The position numbers and the translations under genes are program-made. 28,522 nt of DNA from a virus: positions 1 through 28,522 of the IMG/VR virus record IMGVR_UViG_3300037585_000113; one strand, 5' to 3'. The notes below the pieces were generated by a model, which had not been told where the DNA came from, did not search any database, and was given only the letters and a program-made list of their open reading frames with translations. Numbering within the stretch: position 1 is the stretch's first letter; each line of letters begins with the position of its first letter. Shown here in pieces: positions 1 through 8,827 of this stretch.

Positions 1-127
1 TTAGCTTGGTTGAATCAATGGGGTGTTTGGGATTATTATACATTCACTAAAAAATCTATAAAAACAATATCTACTAAAGGGAGTACATACGAACAATTAG
101 GTGGAACTTGGAATGATAGTCTTTATA
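1..127. repeat. terminal direct repeat, left copy
   Basis: Bases 1-127 are identical to 28396-28522, and the copies include the same in-frame piece of a tail gene. The repeat length of 127 equals a common largest k-mer in de Bruijn assemblers, so this is best read as the overlap of a circular contig. It is not likely to be a physical terminal redundancy. The identity is seen directly; the assembler explanation is inference. Confidence 0.95.
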
Positions 128-447
128 CTCCATACGGATATAAGGGAGGTAAGAAAGCCTTTAGAGTAAATGCCACAGAAAAGATTACTATGAACACAGA
201 TTTTGTTAATGAATCAGAATCAGAATGGTTTGAAGAGCTTATAAATAGCCCTGAAGTTTACATACTTAAAGGCTTTACTACAGAACCAAGTGGTGCAGCT
301 CTACCAAAATTAATCCCTACTGATTATGCAACACCTGTAAGACTTATAACTTCTAGTTTTACTAAAAAGACTATTGCAAACGATAAGCTAATGCAGTACA
401 CTTTTGAAGTAGAGAAAAGTAAAACGTTAAGAACACAATCAGTATAA
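1..447 (+). CDS. tail protein, C-terminal part (continues from 27403)
   Basis: This is the 3' end of the gene that starts at 27403. The frame is open from base 1 (L-A-W-L-N-Q-W-G...), and the same codons occur at 28396-28522, so the two pieces join into one protein of 479 residues on the circular molecule. An internal start at base 10 would be a TTG and should not be used. The C-terminal part has many beta-prone stretches and ends with a charged tail. The stop codon overlaps the start of the next gene as TAATG, so the two are probably co-translated. I do not recognise a named domain. Its place just before the large tail-tip protein suggests a tail or distal-tail structural protein. Confidence 0.85.
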   Translation, partial: LAWLNQWGVWDYYTFTKKSIKTISTKGSTYEQLGGTWNDSLYTPYGYKGGKKAFRVNATEKITMNTDFVNESESEWFEELINSPEVYILKGFTTEPSGAALPKLIPTDYATPVRLITSSFTKKTIANDKLMQYTFEVEKSKTLRTQSV

Positions 448-3173
448 TGTCAGTACAACTAATATTATATCCACAGCATTATGATGGACAGTATAATTCT
501 ATATCTGCCGACCAAAATGAGTTTGTTGTAAATGGCATTAGTTTTGTAGGGTTAGATTCTGCTAGTTCTTATGACTTAGTTACCACTAGTATTTATGATG
601 TTATTCCAAATGCCCCACCCACTATAACCAATACGTGGTACAGGTTCAGAAGTACAGCATTTGGAACCCCTGCACTACCAACTGTAACATCTGGTAATTT
701 AGTTTTAAATTCTACTACTACTTTGACTCTATCAGGAGTTTACCAAAACCTTGCTAATTTAACAATAGGGCAATTATATAATGTTACTATTATTATACCA
801 ACACCTGCAAGTATGGGTGGAATATATGTAATGGCTTGGAATGGAACATCTCTCATATCTTCCCAAGTTTTTGATGCAACTTTATCACAGGTAAATGCTT
901 CATTCACAGCTAATGCTACCAACGTAACCCTGATGTTGTACTTTTATAATACTGTCGCTGATAATGTTACTATAAGTAGCGTATCTGTATTGCCTTCAGG
1001 AGTATTGCCTTCAGACGCTATAAATATTTTAGATAATGGACAAGTAATATGTGACCTTTATGAAGATGAAGATATACCTTTAAGTTTAAGTATTGATGAC
1101 TTTAAAAATGTAGCAGAACAAGTACAGTCATATTCTAAGGCTTTTAATCTACCTGCAACAAAAAGAAACAATAAGATTTTCAATCAGATGTACGAAATTA
1201 CAAGGTCTGATGATGGTATTATTTTCAACCCTTATGTTAAGACTCAATGTGTTTTAAAACAAGATGGATTCTTATTATTTGAAGGGTATATGAGAATGTT
1301 AGATATAACAGATAAGGGTGGTGAAATAAGCTATAATGTAAACCTTTATTCTGAAGTAGTAGCTTTAGCAGATGTATTAGAAGACCGTACTTTTAGTGAC
1401 CTAGATTTTACAGAATTAGAGCATGATTATAATAAAACTCAGATAAAATATAGCTGGAATAACAGTGGTACAGGAATTACATATCTCAACCCAAGTACTT
1501 CAGGATTTAGAGATGCTAATGATACTGTTAAATATCCTTTTGTAGATTGGAATCATCAATGGGTAGTAGGTGGTTCAGGAACAGGAACATTGGCTACAGT
1601 TGGAAACCCTGAACTTACATCTTTAGAACAAGCCTTTAGACCTTTTATTCAAGTAAGGTATTTAATAGATAGAATATTCAATGCACCAAATACTCCTTTT
1701 AGCTATACTTCTAGTTTTATTGGTGGTGGTGAATTTACAGACTTATATATGGACTTCAATTGGGGTGCTGATAATTCTCCTGTAGTATTTGGTTCAAGTG
1801 GTGTCTTAACAAGAATAACAGACCAATCTTTAACTACATCTTATACCACATTAGAATTTCAAGATAATCCAAGTCCTGTTTCTGTAATACCTACAGAGTT
1901 TGGGTATTCATCAGGGGTATTTACAGTTCCACAAGACGGACAATTTTATAGTATAAATTACAATATGGAATTTAAGACTCTACTCACGGCAGTAGAAACA
2001 TTAGACATTCAATGGGTTGTTAATGGTATTCCTACTCAACAGCAGACACAAACTGTAACGTCTGCTGGTTATACTTATAGTGGTAGTTTTACAGCAGGAA
2101 TTACCCCATTACTTACGGCAGGTGATACAATTCTTTGTCAAGCAAAATCATCAGGTACTACAATGGATTTGGAAAGTGGCTTATCAGGATCAATTCCCCT
2201 TGCGTATGATAATTTAGTTACAGCTACTACAAGTTCAGACCAAACCACAAATGATATGCTGCTACAAACACTAAGAGGTGAGTTGGGACAATGGGACTTT
2301 CTTAAAGGCATTATGACAATGTTCAATTTGGTAACTATGGTAGACCCTGATAATCCTAATAACTTATTGATAGAACCTTATTCAGATGTATTCATTACAG
2401 ATACAGCAGGAACTAATTTAGCTTCAAGAGGTGTAGAGCACGATTGGACAGACAAGATAGATGTTTCAGAAATGAAGTTAGTACCTTTAACCGACTTAAA
2501 TAAAAAGACTATTTTTAAGTTTGTTGAAGATGATGATGATTTTTGTTTTAGAAGGTACAGAGAGCAGGTAGGTGGGCATTTATATGGAAGTAAAAAGTAT
2601 GATGCTTCAGGGTTTACAGTTTTAACAGGTGAAGATGAAATTGTAGCAGAACCTTTTGCAGCAACCATAATAAAACCTTTAATGCCACAGTTTCAAAACT
2701 TTATAACCCCTGCAATCTATGCTAAAAATGATGATGGAACTGAAGGGTTTGAAAACAGCCCTAGAATTATGTGGAACAATGGGATTAAAGATACAGGGGT
2801 TTCTTATTATATACCTGCACAAAATGGGTTAAATAGTGAAAATCAAGATGATTTTTTACAGTTTAGTCACCTAACAGATATACCAGCAGTAGCAGGTTCT
2901 ACTCAAGATTATCATTTTGGAGAATGTCAATTGGCAGGGGGTATAACATCTGTAACAGACAATCTGTTTAACTTGTATTGGCTACCTTATTATGCACAAC
3001 TTTACAACCCTAATACAAGAACAATGACTATTAAGGTAAATCTTAATGCAGGGGATATATCTACCTTTAAGTTCAATGATAAGGTTATGCTTAAAAACAG
3101 AGTATTTAGAGTGAATAAAATAGACTATAAACCAAACGACTTAGCAACTGTTGAATTTTTACTTGTACCATAA
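447..3173 (+). CDS. tail tip / baseplate hub-like protein, 908 aa
   Basis: This is the largest protein in the genome. Residues about 55-185 are rich in Thr, Asn and hydrophobic residues and look like a beta-sandwich carbohydrate-binding insertion (WYRF and YVMAWNG segments). From about residue 190 the sequence changes to a mixed alpha/beta hub-like part with a stretch reading SFxKAFNLPATKRNN-like, which I associate with large tail-tip proteins of Bacteroidota phages. The C-terminal end (residues about 860-908) has the pattern of short beta strands typical of hub domains. TAATG junctions on both sides couple it to the preceding tail protein and the following fibre. The role in host contact or as baseplate hub is inferred from size, place and composition. 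No enzyme motif was recognised. Confidence 0.65.
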   Translation: MSVQLILYPQHYDGQYNSISADQNEFVVNGISFVGLDSASSYDLVTTSIYDVIPNAPPTITNTWYRFRSTAFGTPALPTVTSGNLVLNSTTTLTLSGVYQNLANLTIGQLYNVTIIIPTPASMGGIYVMAWNGTSLISSQVFDATLSQVNASFTANATNVTLMLYFYNTVADNVTISSVSVLPSGVLPSDAINILDNGQVICDLYEDEDIPLSLSIDDFKNVAEQVQSYSKAFNLPATKRNNKIFNQMYEITRSDDGIIFNPYVKTQCVLKQDGFLLFEGYMRMLDITDKGGEISYNVNLYSEVVALADVLEDRTFSDLDFTELEHDYNKTQIKYSWNNSGTGITYLNPSTSGFRDANDTVKYPFVDWNHQWVVGGSGTGTLATVGNPELTSLEQAFRPFIQVRYLIDRIFNAPNTPFSYTSSFIGGGEFTDLYMDFNWGADNSPVVFGSSGVLTRITDQSLTTSYTTLEFQDNPSPVSVIPTEFGYSSGVFTVPQDGQFYSINYNMEFKTLLTAVETLDIQWVVNGIPTQQQTQTVTSAGYTYSGSFTAGITPLLTAGDTILCQAKSSGTTMDLESGLSGSIPLAYDNLVTATTSSDQTTNDMLLQTLRGELGQWDFLKGIMTMFNLVTMVDPDNPNNLLIEPYSDVFITDTAGTNLASRGVEHDWTDKIDVSEMKLVPLTDLNKKTIFKFVEDDDDFCFRRYREQVGGHLYGSKKYDASGFTVLTGEDEIVAEPFAATIIKPLMPQFQNFITPAIYAKNDDGTEGFENSPRIMWNNGIKDTGVSYYIPAQNGLNSENQDDFLQFSHLTDIPAVAGSTQDYHFGECQLAGGITSVTDNLFNLYWLPYYAQLYNPNTRTMTIKVNLNAGDISTFKFNDKVMLKNRVFRVNKIDYKPNDLATVEFLLVP

Positions 3174-4033
3174 TGGGAAAATATAGAGTAATACAACCAA
3201 TAGATGGTCTTGGAATATTCCCTTTAGGCATTTCGTCTTTAGGAATTGTATCTTTTACAGATGGAACTAACAATATAACCCCAAACCAAAGTGAATGTGA
3301 GGCTTATGGTTATACTTATGATAAAGTTACAGGAACTTGTAGTACCTTTAGAGTTAATACAAATCTTGATGTTGCTTTTAGTAACTTAAACAACTCAATA
3401 AGTGGTTCAGGTAATATTACAGAAACGGGAACTAACAACACCTATATAATGGGTGAAAATAATATTGTAAAAGGTCTTTCAAGAAACAATATAGTAGTAG
3501 GTAATAATAATGTAATAGATAATAGTGTAAACAATGCTAACGTCTATGGTACTTTAGGTGAGGCTACAGCCACGAACTCAATTGTCTTAGGGGGTAATGC
3601 TTCAGCGGACATTTTAGGTGAAAGACAAACAATGACTTTTATATATGGTAAAACAACTACAGACAATAGTACAGTAGATGCTTTTCTAAATAATACAACT
3701 GATAGTTATTTTGTAGTGCCTGAGAATACAGCTATATATTTTCAATCAGAAACTTTAGCAGTAAGGGTTGGTGGTTCTTCAGGTTCAGGGGCAGTTGGTG
3801 ATTATAAGTCTTGGGTTGAAAGAGGTGTAGTAAAAAATGCAGCAGGAACATTAAGTATAGATAGGAGTAGAACATCACCTGCTGACTCAGGAACTACAAG
3901 TGGTTGGAGTCCGATAAATGCAGTATCAGGAACGAATTTTAGACAAACAGTAAAAGGTGCTACTAATATGGATATAGAATGGGCTTCAACAATTAGAATG
4001 ACACAAATAAAAACAGGGGTTACTTTATCATAA
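3173..4033 (+). CDS. tail fibre-like protein, 286 aa
   Basis: Residues about 55-150 are strikingly rich in Asn, Gly, Ser and Ile/Val in a short repeating pattern (for example NNNVIDNSVNN, IVLGGNAS), as in beta-helical or trimeric head repeats of fibres and adhesins. A small Cys-bounded segment, CEAYGYTYDKVTGTC, lies near residues 42-56. The C-terminal half looks like a small globular tip. It follows the tail-tip protein with a TAATG junction and precedes a small membrane protein. A receptor-binding or tail-fibre role is inferred; no enzyme or lectin family was recognised. Confidence 0.6.
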   Translation: MGKYRVIQPIDGLGIFPLGISSLGIVSFTDGTNNITPNQSECEAYGYTYDKVTGTCSTFRVNTNLDVAFSNLNNSISGSGNITETGTNNTYIMGENNIVKGLSRNNIVVGNNNVIDNSVNNANVYGTLGEATATNSIVLGGNASADILGERQTMTFIYGKTTTDNSTVDAFLNNTTDSYFVVPENTAIYFQSETLAVRVGGSSGSGAVGDYKSWVERGVVKNAAGTLSIDRSRTSPADSGTTSGWSPINAVSGTNFRQTVKGATNMDIEWASTIRMTQIKTGVTLS

Positions 4034-4236
4034 TGAGTGAAATACTACAATTAATAGAAGGATATGGACTACCATTAGTCTTGTTGTTAGGAGCTTTGTA
4101 TGCTTTATATAGGTTTCTTGTGTTTAGTTTATATGAAGTAAAAAACCAATTCTCTCGGTATCACGAAAAGAATGCAGATGATATGAATGAGATAAAACGA
4201 AAAATAGATATTATTTTAGAATTTATAAAAAAATAA
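4033..4236 (+). CDS. small single-TM protein with charged tail (holin-like?), 67 aa
   Basis: Residues about 12-32 form one strongly hydrophobic segment (LPLVLLLGALYALYRFLVF). A charged, probably helical C-terminal tail rich in Lys, Glu and Asp follows. This layout matches small phage proteins such as BhlA-type holins, but also small tail-associated membrane proteins. It is linked to the fibre gene by TAATG and to the tape measure by a 4-nt gap, so it is made with tail proteins and not with the lysis cluster at 12.9-13.7 kb. Function uncertain. Confidence 0.5.
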   Translation: MSEILQLIEGYGLPLVLLLGALYALYRFLVFSLYEVKNQFSRYHEKNADDMNEIKRKIDIILEFIKK

Positions 4237-4240
4237 AGAT

Positions 4241-5668
4241 ATGGCAGATAAAGTAGTATTAGAAGCGGAGGTTAAATCAAATATAGGTGAAGTATCTCAG
4301 GATGCAGAGGCATTAACAGGCGAACTTAAAATAATGGGGATTTCCTTGAATGATGTAAAGCAAGGATTTAACTCTATGGCTGGTGTTGCAAAGGCATCAT
4401 TTAGAACAATTAAAGCAGGTTTAATCTCTACAGGGCTTGGAGCATTTTTAGTTCTATTAGGTTCTGTTGTTACTTTCTTTACAAAAACCAAAAAAGGTGC
4501 AGAAGGATTAGAAACTGCTTTTGCAGGAATAGGAGCTGCTGTTAATGTAATAGTAGAAAGAATAGCTAGGTTTGGTGGTGGTATAGTGAAAATATTAACT
4601 GGTCAAGTAAGAGAGGGGCTTAGTGATATATCTAAAACTTTTAAAAATATAGGTAAAGAGATATTAACAGACACTTTAAATGCAGCAGCATTGAACAAAA
4701 TGTTCCAAAAGCTAAGAGATAGTGAAAGAGAAGTAAATGTAGAAACTGCACAAAGAAGGTCAGAAATTGAAGCCCTTAAATTAATAGCAGAAGATGTAAG
4801 TAAAACTGAAGCTGAAAGATTAGCAGCAGCTAAGTCGGCTTTTAAGATAGAAAATGACTTATTAGATAAAAGAGTAGCAAACGCTGAAAAAGCAGTAGAG
4901 ATACAAAGAAAACAAAATGAGTTAAAAGGTGAAGAAGCTGTATTAGATGAAGATTTAGATGCTCTTGCAGAAAAAGAAACAAACTTAGCTAATATAAAAG
5001 CTGAATCTATTACTAAACAAATAGAGCTTAACAATAAGATAAATGCTATTGAAGCAGAAGTAGCTGCAAAAAGAGCTGAAAGGAATCAGGCTAGACTTGA
5101 TGAAATTGCTGCAGAAAAGAAAGCAGCTGACGACTTATATGATGCTCAAATAGCACAAGCAAATGCTTTTGAAGCAAGAGTTAAAGCACAAGCAGATAGA
5201 GAAAAAGCAATTGCAAAAGATTTAGAAAATTTTAAAAAAGCTACTATACAACAGGGGTTTGGTGCAGCAGCAGCAATGGCAGGAGAAAATGTTGCTTTAT
5301 CTAAAGGGGTTGCAGCAGCACAAGTTATATATAACACTCAACAAGGTATAATGGCTGCAATGGGAGCAACTTCAATAGCTGACAAATTATTACCTTACCC
5401 TTTAAGACTTGCTAATGCTATTGCAACAGGGGTTATGGGTGCAGCAGCGTTAAGTAAGATTATGTCTACAAACCCTACTAGCGGTGCAGGTGGAGGTGGT
5501 GGTGCAGCAGGAGCAAGTGGTGGAACTCCAGCTCCTCAAATGATGTCAGGAGCTTTTGACTTAACAGGTGGAGTTGAACCTGAAGCAATGAGGGCTTACG
5601 TTTTAACAGACGAAATGACCTCGAGTCAGAACCAATTAGCTAACATAAGAAGAAGAGCTACAATTTAA
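4241..5668 (+). CDS. tail tape measure protein, 475 aa
   Basis: The layout fits a short tape measure. There is an N-terminal region with a hydrophobic stretch at about residues 60-85 (LISTGLGAFLVLLGSVVTFF). A long charged coiled coil rich in Ala, Glu, Lys and Arg spans about residues 150-345. A second hydrophobic, Ala/Gly-rich part follows at about 350-410, and then a Gly-rich linker near 415-430. At roughly 1.5 Angstrom per residue (the general tape measure rule) this would give a tail of about 70 nm. Unusually, the gene lies after the hub and fibre genes instead of before them. It is the only long coiled-coil protein in the genome, which supports the assignment. Confidence 0.75.
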   Translation: MADKVVLEAEVKSNIGEVSQDAEALTGELKIMGISLNDVKQGFNSMAGVAKASFRTIKAGLISTGLGAFLVLLGSVVTFFTKTKKGAEGLETAFAGIGAAVNVIVERIARFGGGIVKILTGQVREGLSDISKTFKNIGKEILTDTLNAAALNKMFQKLRDSEREVNVETAQRRSEIEALKLIAEDVSKTEAERLAAAKSAFKIENDLLDKRVANAEKAVEIQRKQNELKGEEAVLDEDLDALAEKETNLANIKAESITKQIELNNKINAIEAEVAAKRAERNQARLDEIAAEKKAADDLYDAQIAQANAFEARVKAQADREKAIAKDLENFKKATIQQGFGAAAAMAGENVALSKGVAAAQVIYNTQQGIMAAMGATSIADKLLPYPLRLANAIATGVMGAAALSKIMSTNPTSGAGGGGGAAGASGGTPAPQMMSGAFDLTGGVEPEAMRAYVLTDEMTSSQNQLANIRRRATI

Positions 5669-5672
5669 AAAT

Positions 5673-5700
5673 CAAACAAATACTAATTTAATCTATTATA
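5673..5700 (+). promoter_or_regulatory. putative phage late promoter, site A
   Basis: CAAAC at 5673-5677 is followed after 15 nt by CTATTATA at 5693-5700. This is the weakest of five sites sharing the CAAAC-N15-CTATTATATTA pattern, because the right half is cut short (it continues AGAT). The right box ends only 4 nt before the ATG of the protease gene, so a transcript from here would be nearly leaderless, or the motif acts in another way. Confidence 0.5.
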
Positions 5701-5704
5701 AGAT

Positions 5705-6418
5705 ATGCCTTGCGAAGAATGTGAAAACGGAAAAGTAAAATGGGGAAAGACAGGAGAATGTCAATATGACTCCATAGCTGAATGTGAAGAAGCTAACAAA
5801 GACTATTACGAAAAGACTACATCTATTGTAGAGCTTGTAATAGATGAATCAAATGAATCTCTTGCAATTGATGCTATAAGCCTTGTATCAGCACCAGCCA
5901 TAGAAGAAAATATGGTCTACATGAGTAGAGCAAAAAACAACCTGACTTTAGCTAAGGTAGATGAAGAGCAAAAAGTTTTAATCAGCCCTGCTTTAATCCC
6001 TCTAAAGTCAATATACCGATATGATGCTGATACTGATTCTGACTATTATGTTTATTTCAGTAAAGATACAGTAAAAAAATGTGCTTATAGTTATTTAAAA
6101 AACAATAATCATCATAAAGCTACCTATGAACATCAAGAAAGAGTGTCAGGTGTTTTAACTGTTGAATCTTGGATAATAGAAGATAGTAAAACAGACAAAT
6201 CAACTCTTTACGGCTACTCACTTCCTTCAGGAACTTGGATGGTCAAAATGTCCATAACCAATGATGAGTTATGGAGTAAGATAAAAGCAGGAGAACTTAA
6301 GGGACTTTCAATTGAAGGTTTTTTTACTTCGAAGTATGAAGCTATGCAAAAAGCAGAACCAACCAATGAAGAGATACTAAAGGCTCTAAATGAAATAATC
6401 ACAAAATCAAACGGATAG
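5705..6418 (+). CDS. XkdF-like prohead serine protease (Peptidase S78_2 type)
   Basis: A 237-residue protein resembling the XkdF family of putative phage proteases. A small Cys-rich N-terminal segment (C3, C6, C19, C27) may bind metal. The central and C-terminal part carries HKATYEHQERVSGVL followed by a beta-rich part and KGLSIEGFF. H143 and S202 are the best candidates for the catalytic pair, by analogy with other S78-type maturation proteases. The gene lies directly before the scaffold and major capsid genes, the usual place for a head maturation protease. It would cut the scaffold and perhaps the capsid N-terminus during head assembly. The family call rests on motif reading. The gap from the tape measure gene (5669-5704) holds a promoter-like motif. 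Confidence 0.7.
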   Translation: MPCEECENGKVKWGKTGECQYDSIAECEEANKDYYEKTTSIVELVIDESNESLAIDAISLVSAPAIEENMVYMSRAKNNLTLAKVDEEQKVLISPALIPLKSIYRYDADTDSDYYVYFSKDTVKKCAYSYLKNNNHHKATYEHQERVSGVLTVESWIIEDSKTDKSTLYGYSLPSGTWMVKMSITNDELWSKIKAGELKGLSIEGFFTSKYEAMQKAEPTNEEILKALNEIITKSNG

Positions 6419-6440
6419 AACTTATTTCTATTATATTACA
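6408..6440 (+). promoter_or_regulatory. putative phage late promoter, site B
   Basis: CAAAC at 6408-6412 (inside the end of the protease gene), then 15 nt, then CTATTATATTA from 6428. The start codon of the scaffold gene is at 6465, leaving room for a normal leader. It would drive scaffold, capsid and the 8162 gene up to the terminator at 8759. Confidence 0.6.
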
Positions 6441-6464
6441 AACTCACACTAATAAAAAATTACT

Positions 6465-7163
6465 ATGGATTTAAAAGAACAAATTTTAGTAGCTCTTGGT
6501 CTTAACAAAAAAGAAGAAGAAGTTACTTTGGCTTGGCAGTCAAAAAGCGAAGATGGAACTATTTTCGTAAGTACCGCTGAAGAATTAGAAGCAGGGGTGG
6601 ACATCTCAGTATTAACGGAAGACGGAACGACTATCTTACTTCCTGTTGGAACATACAAGACAGATACAGGAGTATCTTTTAGAGTAGAAGAAGAAGGTAT
6701 TGTTGCTGAAGTTATCGAATCAGAAACAGAAGAAGAAGTTGAAGCATCAGAAGAATTATCAGAAGAATCAGTTGAATTAGCTCCTGAAGATGATGACAGA
6801 AAAGAAGAAGCTGACGTAGCCGATTGGAAAGGGATGGAAAAAAGAATCCAGAACCTAGAAGACGCAGTAGCAGACTTAAAAAGAGAAAAGGAAGGTGGTG
6901 ATGATGAGGTTGAAGAAATGGCTACTGAAGAAGTATCTGACAAACCTAAGTCTATTAAAACTACAGAAACAGTAGAATTTTCAGCAGAAGAAGTTGAAGC
7001 AATAAAAGCTGAAAACGAAAAACTAAAAACGGAACTAGCAGAACAACCTGCTGATGCTCCAATTAACACAAATAAATTTAGTGCAGATAGACCTGAACTA
7101 ACTAAAAAAGAATATAACAAGTTATCTAGACAAGAAAGGTTCTTATATAACTTAAATAAATAA
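6465..7163 (+). CDS. capsid scaffolding protein, 232 aa
   Basis: Very acidic, low-complexity protein dominated by Glu with Ala, Val and Ser. A coiled-coil stretch lies at about 120-150 (MEKRIQNLEDAVADLKREKE) and another at about 170-195. A more basic C-terminal end (KKEYNKLSRQERFLYNLNK) could contact the capsid protein. It sits between the protease and the major capsid gene, the standard place for a separate scaffold, and the capsid protein lacks a long N-terminal delta domain. Function is inferred from position, charge and coiled coil. The long antisense frame over it is a composition shadow of the Glu codons. Confidence 0.75.
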   Translation: MDLKEQILVALGLNKKEEEVTLAWQSKSEDGTIFVSTAEELEAGVDISVLTEDGTTILLPVGTYKTDTGVSFRVEEEGIVAEVIESETEEEVEASEELSEESVELAPEDDDRKEEADVADWKGMEKRIQNLEDAVADLKREKEGGDDEVEEMATEEVSDKPKSIKTTETVEFSAEEVEAIKAENEKLKTELAEQPADAPINTNKFSADRPELTKKEYNKLSRQERFLYNLNK

Positions 7164-7184
7164 TAACTTAAAAAATAAAAAATT

Positions 7185-8099
7185 ATGGCAATAGCAATGA
7201 CGAGTAACTATGCAGGGAAGGCAGCAGGATTCTACATATCCCAAGCCCTTCGCCAAGCAACTTCAATGGAATACTTGACAGTATTAGAAAATGTGAAATT
7301 TAAGAGTAATATCCAAAAGATGGATGCAACTTCAATGGTGCAAGATGCATCTTGTAATGTAAACTTAGATGGAACTCTTACAATGACTGAGGCGGTTTTA
7401 GAACCGACTAACCTAATGGTTCAGACGGATTTATGCTCAAAAACTCTTTTAGAGAGTTGGGAAGCTTTACAAATGAGAGCAGGAGCAGGAGCACCTCCAC
7501 CTGCAAGTTTTGATGATTACGTTATTTCTTACTTAGGTGAGATTATAGCAGATGCAACTGAAGCTTCAATTTGGGGTGGTAATGGTGCAACAAACGGAGA
7601 ATTTACAGGATTTGTACAAGGTGCAGTTGGTAGATTAGTAGTAGATGCAACTGTAGTAGATGTAACTAATGCAGGTGGAGCAGGAGTAGCATATGACGCA
7701 GATAACATTATAGCTAATTTACAAGCGTGTACAGCAGCTATCCCAACAGCAGTTTACACTAAAGAAGACTTATATATTTATATGAGTCCTAAATCTTACA
7801 GAGTATATATTCAAGCAATATCTGCTTTAACAGGAACTCCTTGGGGGAATATGAATGATAAATACTATCCAATCTTTGAAGGAATAAAAATCGCAGTCTG
7901 TACAGGTATGAATAATGATGTGTTAGTAGCAGCAGAAAGAGGAAATTTATTTTTCGGGACGGATTTGGTTTCAGACGCTGTAAATATCAATTTACTAGAT
8001 ATGAGTCAGCTTGACGGAAGCTCAAATTTGAGAGCAGTTTGTCGTTACTCAGGTGGTACACAAGTAGGTATTGGAGCTGACGTAGTTCTTGTATCGTAA
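7185..8099 (+). CDS. major capsid protein, HK97 fold expected, 304 aa
   Basis: Length, Ala/Gly/Asn-rich composition and position right after the scaffold fit a major capsid protein. The middle part (YVISYLGEIIADATEASIWGGNG, residues about 108-130) is the kind of spine-helix plus loop segment seen in HK97-fold capsids. The C-terminal segment FGTDLVSDAVNINLLDMS followed by a beta-rich end fits the P and A domains. There is no long N-terminal coiled coil, in line with a separate scaffold. A hairpin follows the gene at 8113-8132 and may limit read-through to the next gene. Confidence 0.8.
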   Translation: MAIAMTSNYAGKAAGFYISQALRQATSMEYLTVLENVKFKSNIQKMDATSMVQDASCNVNLDGTLTMTEAVLEPTNLMVQTDLCSKTLLESWEALQMRAGAGAPPPASFDDYVISYLGEIIADATEASIWGGNGATNGEFTGFVQGAVGRLVVDATVVDVTNAGGAGVAYDADNIIANLQACTAAIPTAVYTKEDLYIYMSPKSYRVYIQAISALTGTPWGNMNDKYYPIFEGIKIAVCTGMNNDVLVAAERGNLFFGTDLVSDAVNINLLDMSQLDGSSNLRAVCRYSGGTQVGIGADVVLVS

Positions 8100-8112
8100 A
8101 TAATATAAAGAC

Positions 8113-8132
8113 GGAGGGTGTAAAAGCCCTCC
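8113..8132 (+). terminator. hairpin between capsid and tail-tube-like gene
   Basis: GGAGGG (8113-8118) and CCCTCC (8127-8132) form a perfect 6-bp GC-rich stem with an 8-nt loop, followed by AACTTTTAA. The T tract is short, so it may be a partial terminator or an mRNA-stabilising 3' hairpin that raises capsid protein output relative to downstream genes. Confidence 0.6.
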
Positions 8133-8161
8133 AACTTTTAACCCTTAAAACATAAAATAAA

Positions 8162-8725
8162 ATGGCATGTACAGCTTTAACAAAAGGAAGGGGACTCGAT
8201 TGTAACAGAATTAGTGGTGGAATTAAATATATCTACTTTGCAGTTTATGACCAAGTAACTTCAATACCAACAGCAAACGGTGAAATTACAGACTTAGAAA
8301 TGGGTTCTAATAGTCTTTATAGATATACAATGCCACTAGGTGTTGCTAGTCTTACAGATACTATTACAGGTTCACGTGAAAACGGAACTATTTTTTACAC
8401 ACCTTCGGTAAATATTATACTTAACAGACTGACTAAGGAAGACCAAAATCAGATAAAATTATTAGGTGCAACAAAAGTAATTATATTTGCTCAATTAAAT
8501 GCAACATTATCAAACGGACACGATGTAATAGCATGTTTGGGAAGTGTAAATGGAATGGAACTTAACGCAGGTACTATGGATAGCGGTGCAAGTTTTGGTG
8601 ACAGAGGAGGTTATACTCTTACATTTGACGGCTTAGAAAATCAGCCTTTCCAAATGGTACCAGATTACACTACTAATGTATTTGATAACGCAGGATTTAC
8701 ATTAGCAGGAGTAGTTTCTTCATAA
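8162..8725 (+). CDS. structural protein, probable major tail tube protein, 187 aa
   Basis: It begins MACTALTKGRGLDCNRISGG and is mostly beta-rich with Thr, Gly and Asn (for example YTLTFDGLENQPFQM near residues 156-170). It has no predicted signal or membrane segment. It lies directly after the capsid gene, bounded by a hairpin upstream and a strong terminator downstream, as would suit an abundant virion protein. I associate proteins with this N-terminal pattern with virion structural proteins of Bacteroidota phages. The tail-tube call is inferred from length and the lack of a better candidate elsewhere. A head decoration protein is the main alternative. Confidence 0.55.
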   Translation: MACTALTKGRGLDCNRISGGIKYIYFAVYDQVTSIPTANGEITDLEMGSNSLYRYTMPLGVASLTDTITGSRENGTIFYTPSVNIILNRLTKEDQNQIKLLGATKVIIFAQLNATLSNGHDVIACLGSVNGMELNAGTMDSGASFGDRGGYTLTFDGLENQPFQMVPDYTTNVFDNAGFTLAGVVSS

Positions 8726-8758
8726 CACAATTAGTAGTTTTCATATATTTCTTTGATT

Positions 8759-8790
8759 AGGGGGCTTTTTTAGCCCTCTTTTCTTTTATA
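8759..8790 (+). terminator. intrinsic terminator
   Basis: AGGGGGCT (8759-8766) and AGCCCTCT (8772-8779) pair over 8 bp with one G-T wobble and a TTTTT loop, followed directly by TTTCTTTTATA. It lies between the 8725 stop and the next promoter-like site at 8793, which cleanly closes the scaffold-capsid-tube unit. Confidence 0.85.
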
Positions 8791-8792
8791 AC

Positions 8793-8825
8793 CAAACAAA
8801 AACAGAGTTTTTCTATTATATTATA
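8793..8825 (+). promoter_or_regulatory. putative phage late promoter, site C
   Basis: CAAAC (8793-8797), 15 nt, then CTATTATATTATA (8813-8825), preceded by TTTTT. It lies immediately after the terminator, as expected for a new transcription unit covering 8828 to the portal and beyond. The right box ends only 2 nt before the ATG at 8828, so the transcript could be leaderless. Confidence 0.65.
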
Positions 8826-8827
8826 GA

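Noticed and set aside
1-127. True terminal redundancy of the virion DNA
   Set aside because: The length of exactly 127 fits an assembler overlap and the repeat is inside a gene that continues across it.
6449-7120. Long antisense frame (223 codons, Ser-rich) over the scaffold gene
   Set aside because: It mirrors the repeated Glu codons of the scaffold, has no start context and would be the only minus-strand gene. The same holds for the other minus-strand frames.
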